Part shown: in pieces, positions 7,343 through 15,560 of the stretch
Numbering within the stretch: the stretch's first letter is position 1
Layout of the letters: each line of letters begins with the position of its first letter
Origin: Nocardioides sp.
GTDB taxonomy: Bacteria; Actinomycetota; Actinomycetes; Propionibacteriales; Nocardioidaceae
Assembly (NCBI GenBank): GCA_025924815.1
Contig: JAICHQ010000022.1
Coordinates: 1-39,909, forward strand
Length of the DNA: 39,909 nucleotides
Reading direction: 5' to 3'
Notes under the pieces: generated by a model
Told to the model about the DNA's origin: nothing
Database searches by the model: none
What the model saw: only the letters and a program-made list of their open reading frames with translations
Translations under genes and position numbers: made by a program

Positions 7343-8086
7343 ATGGACATGCCACCACCGCTGGAACCGCTTCCCGAGGACTGGACCCGTGCCCTGGCCG
7401 TCGTCGCGCACCCCGACGACATGGAGTTCGGCTCCGCCGCGGCCGTCGCCCGCTGGACCGCCCAGGGCAAGGAGGTCGTGTACTGCATGGTGACCTCGGG
7501 CGAAGCCGGCATCGACTCGATGGAGCCGGAGGAGTGCCGACGGGTGCGCGAGGCCGAGGAGATCGAGTCGGCCCGGATCGTCGGCGTCTCCCAGGTCGAG
7601 TTCCTGCACCAGCCCGACGGGATCCTGGAGTACGGCGTGCCGTTGCGGCGCGAGATCACCGCGGTGGTGCGCAAGCACCGACCCGAGATCGTGATCACCG
7701 GGAACTTCCACAAGACGTTCGGGGGCCGCAACCTCAACCAGGCGGACCACATCGCCACCGGTCACGCCGTGCTCGACGCAGTCCGCGACGCCGGCAACCG
7801 ATGGGTCTTCTCCGAGCAGCTCGTCGACGGTGTCGAGCCGTGGGGCGGGGTCCAGGCGGTCTGGGTCGGTGGTTCGCCCGAGGCCGAGCACGGCGTCGAC
7901 ACGACGGACACCTTCGACCTGGGCGTGGAGTCGCTGGCCGCGCACGCGGCGTACATCGACGGACTGGGCTGGGAGGACTGGGACCCCCGCGAGTTCCTCG
8001 AGGGCTTCGGCCGGCAGACGGGGCAGCGCTTGGGCGTGACCTTCGCGACGGCGTTCCAGGTGTACCCGATGGGCTGGGGCGACTGA
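7343..8086 (+). CDS. PIG-L family deacetylase
   Basis: A 247-residue zinc-dependent de-N-acetylase of the PIG-L/LmbE family, which includes MshB and Mca of mycothiol metabolism and antibiotic-sugar deacetylases. The signature AHPDD is at residues 22-26 (zinc ligands His23 and Asp26, catalytic Asp25), and the third ligand region ADHIATGHAVLDAV lies around residue 135. There is no signal peptide, so it is cytoplasmic. Starts at 7343 or 7349 are both possible. Its stop overlaps the start of the next gene (TGATG), so the two are translationally coupled. It is divergent from a tandem GNAT, a pairing that could act on the same N-acylated small molecule in opposite directions; this is only suggestive. 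Confidence 0.88.
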   Translation: MDMPPPLEPLPEDWTRALAVVAHPDDMEFGSAAAVARWTAQGKEVVYCMVTSGEAGIDSMEPEECRRVREAEEIESARIVGVSQVEFLHQPDGILEYGVPLRREITAVVRKHRPEIVITGNFHKTFGGRNLNQADHIATGHAVLDAVRDAGNRWVFSEQLVDGVEPWGGVQAVWVGGSPEAEHGVDTTDTFDLGVESLAAHAAYIDGLGWEDWDPREFLEGFGRQTGQRLGVTFATAFQVYPMGWGD

Positions 8087-8682
8087 TGGCCTACCTCACC
8101 AGCGACCCGGCGATCTCGCTGGACGGCTACCTCGCCGGGCCGGGCCAGGACCTCGAGCACCCGCTCGGGATCGGTGGTGAGGGCCTGCACAGGTGGCACT
8201 GGGAGGAGGCCGACGAGAACGCCGCCGAGATCGAGGCGATCTGCACGGCGGGTGCCTACATCATGGGACGCAACATGTTCAGCCCCGGCCGCGGCGAGTG
8301 GGACCCGGACTGGAAGGGCTGGTGGGGTGACGACCCGCCGTACCATCGGCCGGTGTTCGTGCTGACCCACCACGAGCGCGAGCCCGTCGAGATGCAGGGC
8401 GGCACGACTTTCGACTTCGTCACCGGTGGGATCGAGGAGGCCCTGCGCAGGGCGGTCGCGGCAGCCGGTGACGGCACCATCTCCGTCGCGGGCGGCGCCT
8501 CGACGATCAACCAGTTCCTGCGGGCCGGACACATCGACGAGCTGCGGCTCCACGTCGCACCGATCGTGCTCGGATCGGGTGAGGCGCTGTTCCGGGACCT
8601 GAAGGGTCTCTCGTTCGAGATCGCGGCGTCCCGCTCGACGTCACTGGTGACTCACGTGACGCTGCGACGGGTGCGCGGCTGA
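8086..8682 (+). CDS. dihydrofolate reductase-like (RibD C-terminal domain) protein
   Basis: A 198-residue protein of the DHFR/RibD C-terminal superfamily, cytoplasmic NAD(P)H-dependent reductases. It shows the family layout: an N-terminal strand with SLDGYLAGPGQD, a central GRNMFSPGRGEW, a nucleotide-binding ISVAGGASTINQFLRAG and the closing ELRLHVAPIVLGSGEALF. It is not the folate enzyme itself, since the family members of this type have unassigned reductase roles. Its ATG overlaps the stop of the PIG-L gene by one base, indicating coupled translation. It converges on the small membrane protein gene at 8702 with only 19 bases between them. Confidence 0.82.
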   Translation: MAYLTSDPAISLDGYLAGPGQDLEHPLGIGGEGLHRWHWEEADENAAEIEAICTAGAYIMGRNMFSPGRGEWDPDWKGWWGDDPPYHRPVFVLTHHEREPVEMQGGTTFDFVTGGIEEALRRAVAAAGDGTISVAGGASTINQFLRAGHIDELRLHVAPIVLGSGEALFRDLKGLSFEIAASRSTSLVTHVTLRRVRG

Positions 8683-8701
8683 ATCCACGCTGGGGCGTCG
8701 A

Positions 8702-8932
8702 TCAGCGGTGGCGACGCGTGTGCGGGGAGTCGATGTGCGAGTCGCGCCTCCCCCGGCCGTCGTCGTTCCAGCTCTGCCCGGTCCCCTGCTGGTCGAAGAA
8801 GTGGTCCAGCTGGCTGCCGAACCGGCCGGCGTCGGCGCCCCGGCCCCGCGTGAGCTGCCGGAACATCGCCGACCTGACGAAGCCGCCGCCGATGCCGAGG
8901 ATCATCAGGCCGACCAGGATGTAAACGATCAT
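8702..8932 (-). CDS. small membrane-anchored hypothetical protein
   Basis: A 76-residue protein with one N-terminal transmembrane helix (MIVYILVGLMILGIGGGFV) followed by a polar tail rich in Arg, Asp, Gln and His. The ATG at 8932 is preferred over the frame-open start at 8950 because GGGAGG lies seven bases upstream of it. I do not recognise a family. It is the only gene between the RibD-like reductase and the copper ATPase, and it is not obviously part of either unit. Confidence 0.55.
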   Translation of the reverse strand: MIVYILVGLMILGIGGGFVRSAMFRQLTRGRGADAGRFGSQLDHFFDQQGTGQSWNDDGRGRRDSHIDSPHTRRHR

Positions 8933-9018
8933 CGCTGCCTCCCGGCACACGACGGATGGGTGGCTCCAGGGTAGCCAGGATCGGCCCCCGTGGCGACGCC
9001 CGGACTGCGATGTCGCCG

Positions 9019-11421
9019 TTACCCGGGCTCGAGGCTCCGGGTGCGGAGTCGTAGGGCGTTGCCGATGACGCTGACCGAGGACAACGCCATGGCGGCGGCC
9101 GCGATGATGGGCGAGAGGAGCACGCCGAAGAACGGGTAGAGGACTCCGGCAGCGACAGGGATGCCCGCGACGTTGTAGATGAAGGCGAACACGAGGTTCT
9201 GGCGGATGTTCGACATGGTCGTCGCCGAAAGGTGCCGGGCCCTCGCGATTCCGGTGAGGTCGCCGGTCAGCAGGGTCACGCCGGCGGCCTCCATCGCGAC
9301 ATCGGTTCCCGAGCCCATGGCCAGCCCCACGTCCGCGGCCGCGAGCGCCGGCGCGTCGTTGACCCCGTCGCCGGCCATCGCCACCACGCGCCCCTCGGCG
9401 CGGAGCCGTCGGACGACGTCGGCCTTGTGGTCGGGCAGCACCTCGGCCTCGACCTCGTCGATGCCCAGGTCTCGGGCCACGGCTTCGGCGGTGACCCGAT
9501 TGTCACCGGTGAGCATGACCACGGCGATGCCCTCGGCGTGGAGTGTCCGGACCGCTTCGGGGGTGCTGGCCTTGATCGGGTCGGCGATGGCCAGGACGCC
9601 CGCGACCTGACCGTCGATGCCGATGAACACGGCTGTGGCGCCGTCCGCCCGCAGCTCGTCGGCGTGCTCCGCCCAGGGCGTCGGATCCATGCCGCGACTG
9701 CGCAGGAAGTCCGCGCCACCCAGGGTCACGGTGTGCGACTCGATGACGCCGACGACGCCGCGGCCGACAGGTGAGTCGAAGTCGCCCACCCCGGGGATCG
9801 GGATCCCACGGGCGTCAGCGGCAGCCACGATGGCCTGGGCGAGGGGGTGCTCGGAGGCGCGCTCGACACCCGCCGCGAGCCGCAGCAGCTCCGGCTCGTC
9901 GAAGCCGTGCCTGATGTCGGCGTACGAGACGATCTCTGTGACGGAGGGTCTCCCCTCCGTCAATGTGCCGGTCTTGTCCACCACGAGGGTGTCGACCTTC
10001 TCCAGTCGTTCGAGCGCCTCGGCGTTCTTGATCAGGACGCCCATCTGTGCGCCGCGGCCGACACCCACCATGATCGACATCGGTGTGGCGAGTCCGAGCG
10101 CGCACGGGCACGCGATGATGAGGACGGCGACCGCCACGATCAGCGCGTGCGCCAGCCGAGGGTCGGGGCCGACCAGGCCCCAGACGAGGAATGCGACGAC
10201 GGCGACGCCGATGACCGTCGGCACGAAGACGGCCGCCACCCGGTCGGCCATCCGCTGGATGGGTGCACGGGAGCGTTGCGCCTCTGCGACCATCGCGACG
10301 ATGCGGGCCAGCATCGTCTCCCGGCCGATCTTCTCGGCGACGATGATCAGGGACCCGGTCGCGTTGATGGTGCCGCCGATGACCGTGTCTGCGCCGGACT
10401 TGGTGACGGGCATCGACTCACCGGTCACGAGGGACTCGTCGACCGACGAACGGCCCTCCTCCACGGTCCCGTCGACCGGGACCTTCTCGCCGGGCCTGAC
10501 CCGGAGCCGGTCGCCGATCCGGACGTCCTCGAGAGCCACCTCGGCCTCGGAGCCGTCGTCGCTGATGCGGCGGGCGGTCTTCGGGCTGAGGTCGAGCAGG
10601 GCGCGGATGGCCCCGGAGGTCTGCTCACGTGCGCGCAGCTCGAGGACCTGGCCGAGCAGGACGAGGACGGTGATGACCGCCGCGGCCTCGAAGTAGACGC
10701 CGACCGTGCCACCGCCCGTCCCCTCGCCCATGCCTTCGCGGAAGGCGTCGGGGAAGATGCCCGGGGCGCCCGTCGCGACGACGGAGTAGAGCCAGGCGAC
10801 GCCCGTGCCCATGGCGATCAGGGTGAACATGTTCAGGTTGCGCGTCCTGACCGATGCCCAGCCGCGGACGAAGAAGGGCCAGCCGGCCCACAGCACCACC
10901 GGTGTCGCGAGGACCAGCTGGGTCCAGTTCGTGGCGGTCGGCGAGATGAGATCACTCAAGCGGTCCACCAGGTGGACGCCCATCTCGAGGACGAACACCG
11001 GCACCGCCAGCACGAGACCGATCCAGAACCGGCGGGTCATGTCGAGCAGCTCGGCGCTCGGGCCGGCGTCGGCGGTGACCAGGACCGGTTCGAGCGCCAT
11101 GCCACAGATCGGGCACGAGCCCGGGCCCGGCTGTCGGATCTCCGGGTGCATCGGGCACGTGTACTCCGCCACCTCGCCGTGCGAGGCCGCGGGGTCGCCA
11201 CCGATCCGGGTCGGGTCGCGGTCGACGGGCCGGGTCGTGGCGTAGGCGTCCGGGTCGCCCTGGAAGGCGGTTCGGCATCCGGCGGAGCAGAAGGAGAAGG
11301 TCTCGCCCTGGTGGGCGACCGTGTGCTCGGTCCGTGCCGGGTCCACGTCCATGCCGCACACCGGGTCCGTCACCGTGTGCGCGGGTCCGGAGGGGTGGTG
11401 GTGGTGAGTGTTCGTGTCCAT
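9019..11421 (-). CDS. heavy-metal (probably copper) translocating P1B-type ATPase
   Basis: An 800-residue ATP-driven metal export pump of the inner membrane. The N-terminus has a His run (6-9), a YHS-type metal domain with DPVCGMDV and FCSAGC (about 19-49), and a second metal-binding module with YTCPMHPEI and CPICGM (87-108). The membrane region carries the transport motif CPC at 438-440. The cytoplasmic parts show TGES (333-336), the phosphorylated Asp482 in [16 protein letters not shown] and GDGVND. CPC with these N-terminal modules fits Cu+ export. ATG 11421 is chosen because a -10-like TACTCT (11436-11431) lies nine bases before it and a CsoR-like palindrome overlaps that region, so transcription is probably leaderless and copper-regulated. 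Confidence 0.92.
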   Translation of the reverse strand: MDTNTHHHHPSGPAHTVTDPVCGMDVDPARTEHTVAHQGETFSFCSAGCRTAFQGDPDAYATTRPVDRDPTRIGGDPAASHGEVAEYTCPMHPEIRQPGPGSCPICGMALEPVLVTADAGPSAELLDMTRRFWIGLVLAVPVFVLEMGVHLVDRLSDLISPTATNWTQLVLATPVVLWAGWPFFVRGWASVRTRNLNMFTLIAMGTGVAWLYSVVATGAPGIFPDAFREGMGEGTGGGTVGVYFEAAAVITVLVLLGQVLELRAREQTSGAIRALLDLSPKTARRISDDGSEAEVALEDVRIGDRLRVRPGEKVPVDGTVEEGRSSVDESLVTGESMPVTKSGADTVIGGTINATGSLIIVAEKIGRETMLARIVAMVAEAQRSRAPIQRMADRVAAVFVPTVIGVAVVAFLVWGLVGPDPRLAHALIVAVAVLIIACPCALGLATPMSIMVGVGRGAQMGVLIKNAEALERLEKVDTLVVDKTGTLTEGRPSVTEIVSYADIRHGFDEPELLRLAAGVERASEHPLAQAIVAAADARGIPIPGVGDFDSPVGRGVVGVIESHTVTLGGADFLRSRGMDPTPWAEHADELRADGATAVFIGIDGQVAGVLAIADPIKASTPEAVRTLHAEGIAVVMLTGDNRVTAEAVARDLGIDEVEAEVLPDHKADVVRRLRAEGRVVAMAGDGVNDAPALAAADVGLAMGSGTDVAMEAAGVTLLTGDLTGIARARHLSATTMSNIRQNLVFAFIYNVAGIPVAAGVLYPFFGVLLSPIIAAAAMALSSVSVIGNALRLRTRSLEPG

Positions 11422-11433
11422 CGTAGGGACAGA

Positions 11434-11450
11434 GTACCCCCTAGGGGTAC
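11434..11450. promoter_or_regulatory. CsoR-like copper operator
   Basis: The 17-base near-perfect palindrome GTACCCCCTAGGGGTAC lies 13 bases upstream of the ATPase start codon and overlaps the proposed -10 box TACTCT at 11431-11436. Its form, TACCC-type half sites around a short centre, matches operators of the Cu(I)-sensing CsoR repressors. No csoR gene is in the window, so the regulator would be encoded elsewhere. The DNA motif is seen; the regulator assignment is inferred. Confidence 0.7.
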
Positions 11451-11555
11451 CCACACCGAAGGAGGGACCGAGTCTTGTCGAGGTCGACCCGGTCCCGGGC
11501 GGGGCTCAGCGCCGGCTGTGGCCGCGCCCCGCCAGGCGATCGCCCGCCACTCGGA

Positions 11556-12044
11556 TCACCGGGTCGAGGCGGAGTCGCCGTGGTGGTGCGACCAGCTCAG
11601 CGCGCCGTCGTAGACAGCCGAGAGCCAGGCCAGGGCCACAGCAGCGACCAGCAGACCGAAGTCACGCAGGGCGATGTCGTAGAAACCGGAGAAGGTCAGC
11701 AGGTTGATGATGATGCCGGCCAGCCACAGCGCGACGACGTAGCTGGCGTAGCGCGGCTTGAGCGCCACCAGGATGCCGGCGAGGATCTCCACAGCACCCA
11801 CGACGTACATCGCGGTCTGCGCCGAGAACGGCAGCACGTCCACGATCCAGGGTGCCAGGTAGCCCGGCCAGTCGGCGTTGAGCACCTTGGCGAACTTGTC
11901 GATCCCCATCCACAGCGGGAGAACCACGAAGCCGATCCGGAGCAGCCAGAACGCGGCGTACGCGGGATCGTGGCGGGCATGGGCGAGCATCCCCGAGAAC
12001 GAGGATGCAGTAGAGGCGTTGTGCGGGGTGATGGTGTCAGTCAT
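11556..12044 (-). CDS. DoxX-family membrane protein
   Basis: A 162-residue membrane protein with four predicted helices (about 31-48, 66-90, 96-115 and 122-145), matching the DoxX/DoxD family, whose members associate with quinone or thiol redox functions at the membrane. The C-terminus ends with SWSHHHGD, a His cluster that might bind metal. The ATG at 12044 is chosen for a strong AGAAGGAG site just upstream. It is divergent from the COG2345/SufR-like regulator at 12136, which is the obvious candidate for its control. A possible promoter on the minus strand has TTGACG at 12110-12105 and a weak CATTCT about 17 bases further on. Confidence 0.82.
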   Translation of the reverse strand: MTDTITPHNASTASSFSGMLAHARHDPAYAAFWLLRIGFVVLPLWMGIDKFAKVLNADWPGYLAPWIVDVLPFSAQTAMYVVGAVEILAGILVALKPRYASYVVALWLAGIIINLLTFSGFYDIALRDFGLLVAAVALAWLSAVYDGALSWSHHHGDSASTR

Positions 12045-12135
12045 CGGAAGACTCCTTCTATCAATCAGTTCTCTATCTTTTAGAATGCACCCGCGACGCC
12101 CTCTCGTCAAGAGTCATTGGTGTTAGAATGGAGAC
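12045..12135. promoter_or_regulatory. divergent promoter region, DoxX gene / SufR-like regulator
   Basis: The 91-base intergenic region is A/T-rich against its surroundings. On the plus strand TAGAAT (12124-12129) lies six bases before the GTG start of the regulator, which fits leaderless transcription. On the minus strand TTGACG (12110-12105) could serve the DoxX gene. The octamer TTAGAATG occurs twice in direct orientation, at 12080-12087 and 12123-12130, a possible binding half-site for the regulator. No clear inverted repeat was found. Confidence 0.5.
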
Positions 12136-12909
12136 GTGCCCACGGGTGACGAGCAGCGCCGAGATGCGATCGCCGACCTGAGCACGCTGGCGGATCGGGT
12201 TCGACGCAGGCTGTACGAGTACGTCGCCGCCCAGGACGGCCCCGTGCGCCGTGACGATGCCGCCACGGCGATCGGCATCAGCCGCACCCTGGCGGCCTAC
12301 CACCTCGACCGGCTGGCCCAGGCGGGCCTGTTGACCACGGGGTACGCCCGACCCGCCGGTCGTGGCGGCCCGGGCGCCGGGCGTCCCGCCAAGCAGTACG
12401 AGCGGGTCCGGCACGAGGTCAACGTCAGTGTTCCTCCGCGCAACTACGTGTTGCTGGCCCGGCTGCTGGCCGGCGCGGCGGCGGCCGATGACACCGGGCA
12501 GCTGCGGCTGGCGTTGATCGCGGCTGCCGAGGACGAGGGTCGGGACATCGCCGAGCGGAGCACGGACCTGTTGTCCCCTCTCGTCCGCGACGGCTATGAG
12601 CCGTGCGTGGTCGAGGACGAACGGATCGAGCTGCGCAACTGTCCCTTCCACGCCGTGGCCGAGCAGCAGACCGACCTGGTGTGCTCCCTCAACCAGGCGC
12701 TGGTGCGCGGCCTGCTGGCCGGCCGCGGCGAAGATCCCGGTCGGGCCGAGCTCGCCCCTTCGGCGAGCCGGTGCTGTGTGGTCATCCACGCGGATGCGGC
12801 GTCGACGTACGACCCGCGGGTCGGCGGCATGACGGCCGACCCGATGGGGGTCGATGTCCCCCGGAGTCTCGAACAGCACGACTCCAGCTGGATCGATCGC
12901 CTGCTGTGA
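12136..12909 (+). CDS. COG2345/SufR-like winged-helix regulator with cysteine cluster
   Basis: A 257-residue transcription factor with an N-terminal winged helix-turn-helix (about 15-90; IGISRTLAAYHLDRLAQAGL is the helix-turn-helix) and a C-terminal sensor domain. Cysteines at 157, 169, 183 and the pair 213-214 give a C-x11-C-x13-C-x29-CC layout, close to the C-x12-C-x13-C part of iron-sulfur-binding SufR repressors, though the last spacing is longer. It may therefore sense redox state or iron through a [4Fe-4S] cluster; this is inferred. The GTG start is probably leaderless (TAGAAT six bases before). It is divergent from the DoxX gene and overlaps the histidine-kinase start by four bases (GTGA), so it heads that unit. 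Confidence 0.85.
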   Translation: MPTGDEQRRDAIADLSTLADRVRRRLYEYVAAQDGPVRRDDAATAIGISRTLAAYHLDRLAQAGLLTTGYARPAGRGGPGAGRPAKQYERVRHEVNVSVPPRNYVLLARLLAGAAAADDTGQLRLALIAAAEDEGRDIAERSTDLLSPLVRDGYEPCVVEDERIELRNCPFHAVAEQQTDLVCSLNQALVRGLLAGRGEDPGRAELAPSASRCCVVIHADAASTYDPRVGGMTADPMGVDVPRSLEQHDSSWIDRLL

Positions 12910-13949
12910 ACGCCGCGAACTCCTCCGATCTGCCGCCGACAGCGGCTGAGCCCCCCGGCGCGAGCCCGCGGCCGCTGGGGCGCAGTCGCCGTTCCTCGTT
13001 GTACGCGCGGGTCGTCACGACGAACGCGTCGATCCTGCTGGTGGGGCTGCTACTGCTGTTGTGGACCCCGGTGACGGTGTCGGCACCCGTCTCGGTGCGA
13101 CAGATCATCGTGCTGGTCGCCGCCACGGTCGTTCTCGGATTCGCGGACGCAGCGCTGCTCAGGTTCAGCTTCACCGGACTCGTGGCACTGGTGCATCGAA
13201 TGGAGACGCTGGACCTGCTGCGGTCCCGTGACCGGCTGCCGGAGATGGGCGGCGCGGAGACACGCGCGCTCATCGGGGGGTTCAACACCATGCTCGATCG
13301 GCTCGAGGCCGAGCGCCGGGCCAGCACTCGTCGGACCGTCGCCACGCTGGAGGGCGAACGGCAGCGCCTCAGCCGCGAGCTGCACGACGAGGTCGGTCAG
13401 CGGTTGACCGGCATCCTGCTGCAGCTGGACCGGATCCACGACGAGGCACCCGACCCGACACGGTCTCGCATCGTCGCGGTCCAGGACGAAGCCCGGGCAG
13501 TGCTGGACGAGGTCGGGGCACTGGCATGGCGGATACGCCCGGCGATCCTGGACGACCTCGGCCTGCTCAGTGCCCTGACCTCGCTCACCACCTCGCTCGG
13601 AGGCCACGGTGCCGCGCGGATCGAGAGCGCGCTCCCGCCGCGACTGCCCCCCATGAGCGAGGAGGTGGAGCTGGCCATCTATCGCATCGCCCAGGAGGCG
13701 CTCACGAACGCGGTGCGCCATGCCGGTGCGACCACCATCACCCTCGGGGTGCGCCTGACCGAGAACGACCTCGTCCTGCACGTCGCCGATGACGGGCATG
13801 CACCGCCGGGAGTCCGTGCCGATGGTTCCGGGTTGCGTGGCATGCACGAGCGCGCGCTCCTGATCGGCGCCCTGCTGGACATCCGGACCACCCTCCCCCA
13901 CGGACTGCGCATCGAGCTCACCACCCCCACGGCCCGGCTCGGGGGGTGA
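12906..13949 (+). CDS. NarX-type sensor histidine kinase
   Basis: A 347-residue membrane histidine kinase. Two transmembrane helices (about 42-54 and 66-84) are separated by only a very short loop, so there is little external sensor and the signal may be sensed within the membrane. A HAMP-like linker (about 86-136) leads to a HisKA_3 dimerisation domain with phospho-acceptor His160 in RELHDEVGQRLTG. The ATPase domain has the N box QEALTNAVRHA and the late G box GSGLRGMHERA. The GTG start overlaps the stop of the upstream regulator (GTGA). It is followed directly by its response regulator, and together they form a two-component system. Confidence 0.9.
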   Translation: MNAANSSDLPPTAAEPPGASPRPLGRSRRSSLYARVVTTNASILLVGLLLLLWTPVTVSAPVSVRQIIVLVAATVVLGFADAALLRFSFTGLVALVHRMETLDLLRSRDRLPEMGGAETRALIGGFNTMLDRLEAERRASTRRTVATLEGERQRLSRELHDEVGQRLTGILLQLDRIHDEAPDPTRSRIVAVQDEARAVLDEVGALAWRIRPAILDDLGLLSALTSLTTSLGGHGAARIESALPPRLPPMSEEVELAIYRIAQEALTNAVRHAGATTITLGVRLTENDLVLHVADDGHAPPGVRADGSGLRGMHERALLIGALLDIRTTLPHGLRIELTTPTARLGG

Positions 13950-13952
13950 CGT

Positions 13953-14612
13953 GTGTCGACAGCGTCTGTGGTTCGCATCCTCGTCGCCGACGACTTCTCC
14001 GTCGTCCGCGAGGGTGTCAAGGCGCTGCTCGAACGACAGGCCGACCTGCGCGTCACCGCGTTCGCGGTCGACGGGATGGAGGCGGTGGAGAAGGCGACGA
14101 CGACGCCTGTGGACCTCGCGATCCTGGACGTCGCGATGCCCAAGCTCACCGGTCTGCAGGCGGTGCGCGAGATCGTCCGCCGGCGACCGGACCTACCGGT
14201 CCTGTTGTTGTCGATGCACGCCGGCGAACAGTACTTCTTCCAAGCCATCGCTGCAGGCGCGGCCGGCTACGTGCTCAAGCGACAAGCAGACCTCGACCTC
14301 GTCGCAGCCTGCCGTGCCGCCCTGCGCGGCGAACCGTTCATCTACCCGGCCGCACTCGGCGAGCTGATGCGTGGCTACCTCGAGCGAGTCGAGCACGGCG
14401 AGCAGGCCGGCTTCGGCCCACTGACCCGGCGGGAGAACGAAGTGGTCAAGCTGATCGCGGAAGGCCACACCACGCATGAGATCGCCGAGCTGCTGACGAT
14501 CAGCGCCAAGACCGTGGAGCGGCACCGTACGAACCTCCTCGGCAAGCTCGGCATGCGCGATCGGGTCGAGGTGACCCGCTACGCGATCCGTGCCGGGCTG
14601 ATCGAGCCCTGA
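13953..14612 (+). CDS. NarL/FixJ-family response regulator
   Basis: A 219-residue response regulator. The receiver domain (1-120) has Asp13-Asp14, the phospho-acceptor Asp59 in LDVAMP, and conserved Lys109 in YVLK. The C-terminal LuxR-type helix-turn-helix (about 153-213) contains LTRRENEVVKLIAEG and AKTVERHRTNLLGKLG. It starts with GTG three bases after the kinase stop and should be its phosphorylation partner. The next gene is 77 bases away with a dyad between, so the two-component pair may be a transcription unit of its own or read through into the STAS gene. Confidence 0.92.
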   Translation: MSTASVVRILVADDFSVVREGVKALLERQADLRVTAFAVDGMEAVEKATTTPVDLAILDVAMPKLTGLQAVREIVRRRPDLPVLLLSMHAGEQYFFQAIAAGAAGYVLKRQADLDLVAACRAALRGEPFIYPAALGELMRGYLERVEHGEQAGFGPLTRRENEVVKLIAEGHTTHEIAELLTISAKTVERHRTNLLGKLGMRDRVEVTRYAIRAGLIEP

Positions 14613-14640
14613 CGCCCGCCGATCCGGCGCCACGGAAATG

Positions 14641-14661
14641 GGGTCCAGCCCGGATGGACCC
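14641..14661. other. inverted repeat between response regulator and STAS gene
   Basis: GGGTCCA (14641-14647) and TGGACCC (14655-14661) form a perfect 7-base inverted repeat around a 7-base centre. It lies 28 bases after the response-regulator stop and 28 bases before the STAS start. No T run follows, so it is a poor intrinsic terminator. It could be an operator (possibly for the adjacent NarL-like regulator) or an mRNA hairpin that sets the relative expression of the two parts. Confidence 0.45.
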
Positions 14662-14689
14662 GCCCACGTGCTCGGGCAAGGATTCGGGT

Positions 14690-15142
14690 ATGTCACGACG
14701 GGTGTCATCGGTTTCGGAGCGTGCCGTCACCGCCGGACCTGCGGCGGTCGATGCGCTGTTCACCGTGTCCGCTGTCACCGAGGGCCCAGGCATGGGCTGG
14801 GTCCGGGCGACCGGGAAGCTGACGGACGCCGCAGCCGCCACCCGCCTGGCCGACGTCATGAGGGATCAGCGCGCGACCGGATGCCACGTCGTGTGCCTGG
14901 ACCTCTCCGAGCTGTCGATGCTCGATCGCGTCGGTCTCGACGTGGTCGTCGACGCCCACCACCAGATGGTGGGCGCCGGCGGCGCCTTGGTCGTGACCGG
15001 TGTCGCGCCGCGGATCGCGAGGCTGCTCGAACTGATGGAGCTGGACCGGACCCTGTGTGCGTTCGTCCGGCCCGACGACGTACCCAGGGCCAGCCCAGCA
15101 CCACCACCCAGCACGCACTCAACAGGGGAGGACAGCCGGTGA
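14690..15142 (+). CDS. STAS-domain protein (anti-anti-sigma-like) without the usual phospho-serine
   Basis: A 150-residue protein with a STAS domain (about 25-125), the fold of anti-anti-sigma factors that bind anti-sigma kinases in partner-switching pathways. The segment CLDLSELSMLDRVGLDVVV (69-87) aligns with the phosphorylation loop, but the canonical D-S-S-G is D-R-V-G here (Arg80 and Val81), so the normal phospho-acceptor is missing. Such a protein might be always active or bind a different partner. ATG 14690 is chosen over 14654 because AAGGA lies seven bases upstream. The Pro/Ser-rich tail ends in a 4-base overlap (GTGA) with the next small gene. Confidence 0.75.
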   Translation: MSRRVSSVSERAVTAGPAAVDALFTVSAVTEGPGMGWVRATGKLTDAAAATRLADVMRDQRATGCHVVCLDLSELSMLDRVGLDVVVDAHHQMVGAGGALVVTGVAPRIARLLELMELDRTLCAFVRPDDVPRASPAPPPSTHSTGEDSR

Positions 15143-15315
15143 GCGACCACACCGAGACCGAGGGCTTGTGCATCGCGCACCTGATCGCCAACGCCGCGAC
15201 CGTCGCCTCCGTCGCCGCGCTGCAATCAGCGCTGGCGCAGCACACGCAGCAATCCGCGGCGACAAGGCCGGTCGGCTCGACCACGTCGAACGATGCAGCG
15301 GGTCGAACCACATGA
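15139..15315 (+). CDS. small hypothetical protein in the STAS-DksA run
   Basis: A 58-residue protein of unknown function, rich in Ala, Ser, Thr and Gln. Residues about 10-45 could form an amphipathic helix; the rest looks unstructured. It has one cysteine and no clear membrane segment. The GTG start overlaps the STAS stop (GTGA) and is preceded by GGGGAGG, which is the best reason to call it a gene. Its own stop overlaps the next start (ATGA). The function, if any, is probably tied to its coupled neighbours. Confidence 0.5.
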   Translation: MSDHTETEGLCIAHLIANAATVASVAALQSALAQHTQQSAATRPVGSTTSNDAAGRTT

Positions 15316-15560
15316 CCTACCTCCCCGCCGACCCGTCGTCCGTGCCCGACCTGATGGCCGAGCTGATCCGGGTCAAGACAGCGATCCGCCGAACCCGCAG
15401 CCTGAACTCGGCGGGAGGCGATCCGGCCACCGCAGTGAACCTTCTCCGGCTGTACGCTCGCGAGCGCCTCGTGGTGCTCCACCTGCGCTGCCGCCAACGA
15501 CAATGGCGCGCCGAGACCGGCGTCTCCGTGGTCGACCTCAGCGGTCGGGGACGCAGATGA
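15312..15560 (+). CDS. small helical hypothetical protein in the STAS-DksA run
   Basis: An 82-residue basic protein, mostly helical in appearance, with repeated Arg, Leu and Val (DLMAELIRVKTAIRRTR and ARERLVVLHLRCRQ). I do not recognise the family. It overlaps the preceding gene by four bases (ATGA at 15312) and the following DksA-like gene by four bases (ATGA at 15557), so its translation is likely coupled to both. The charge pattern would suit nucleic-acid or protein binding, but that is only a possibility. Confidence 0.55.
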   Translation: MTYLPADPSSVPDLMAELIRVKTAIRRTRSLNSAGGDPATAVNLLRLYARERLVVLHLRCRQRQWRAETGVSVVDLSGRGRR

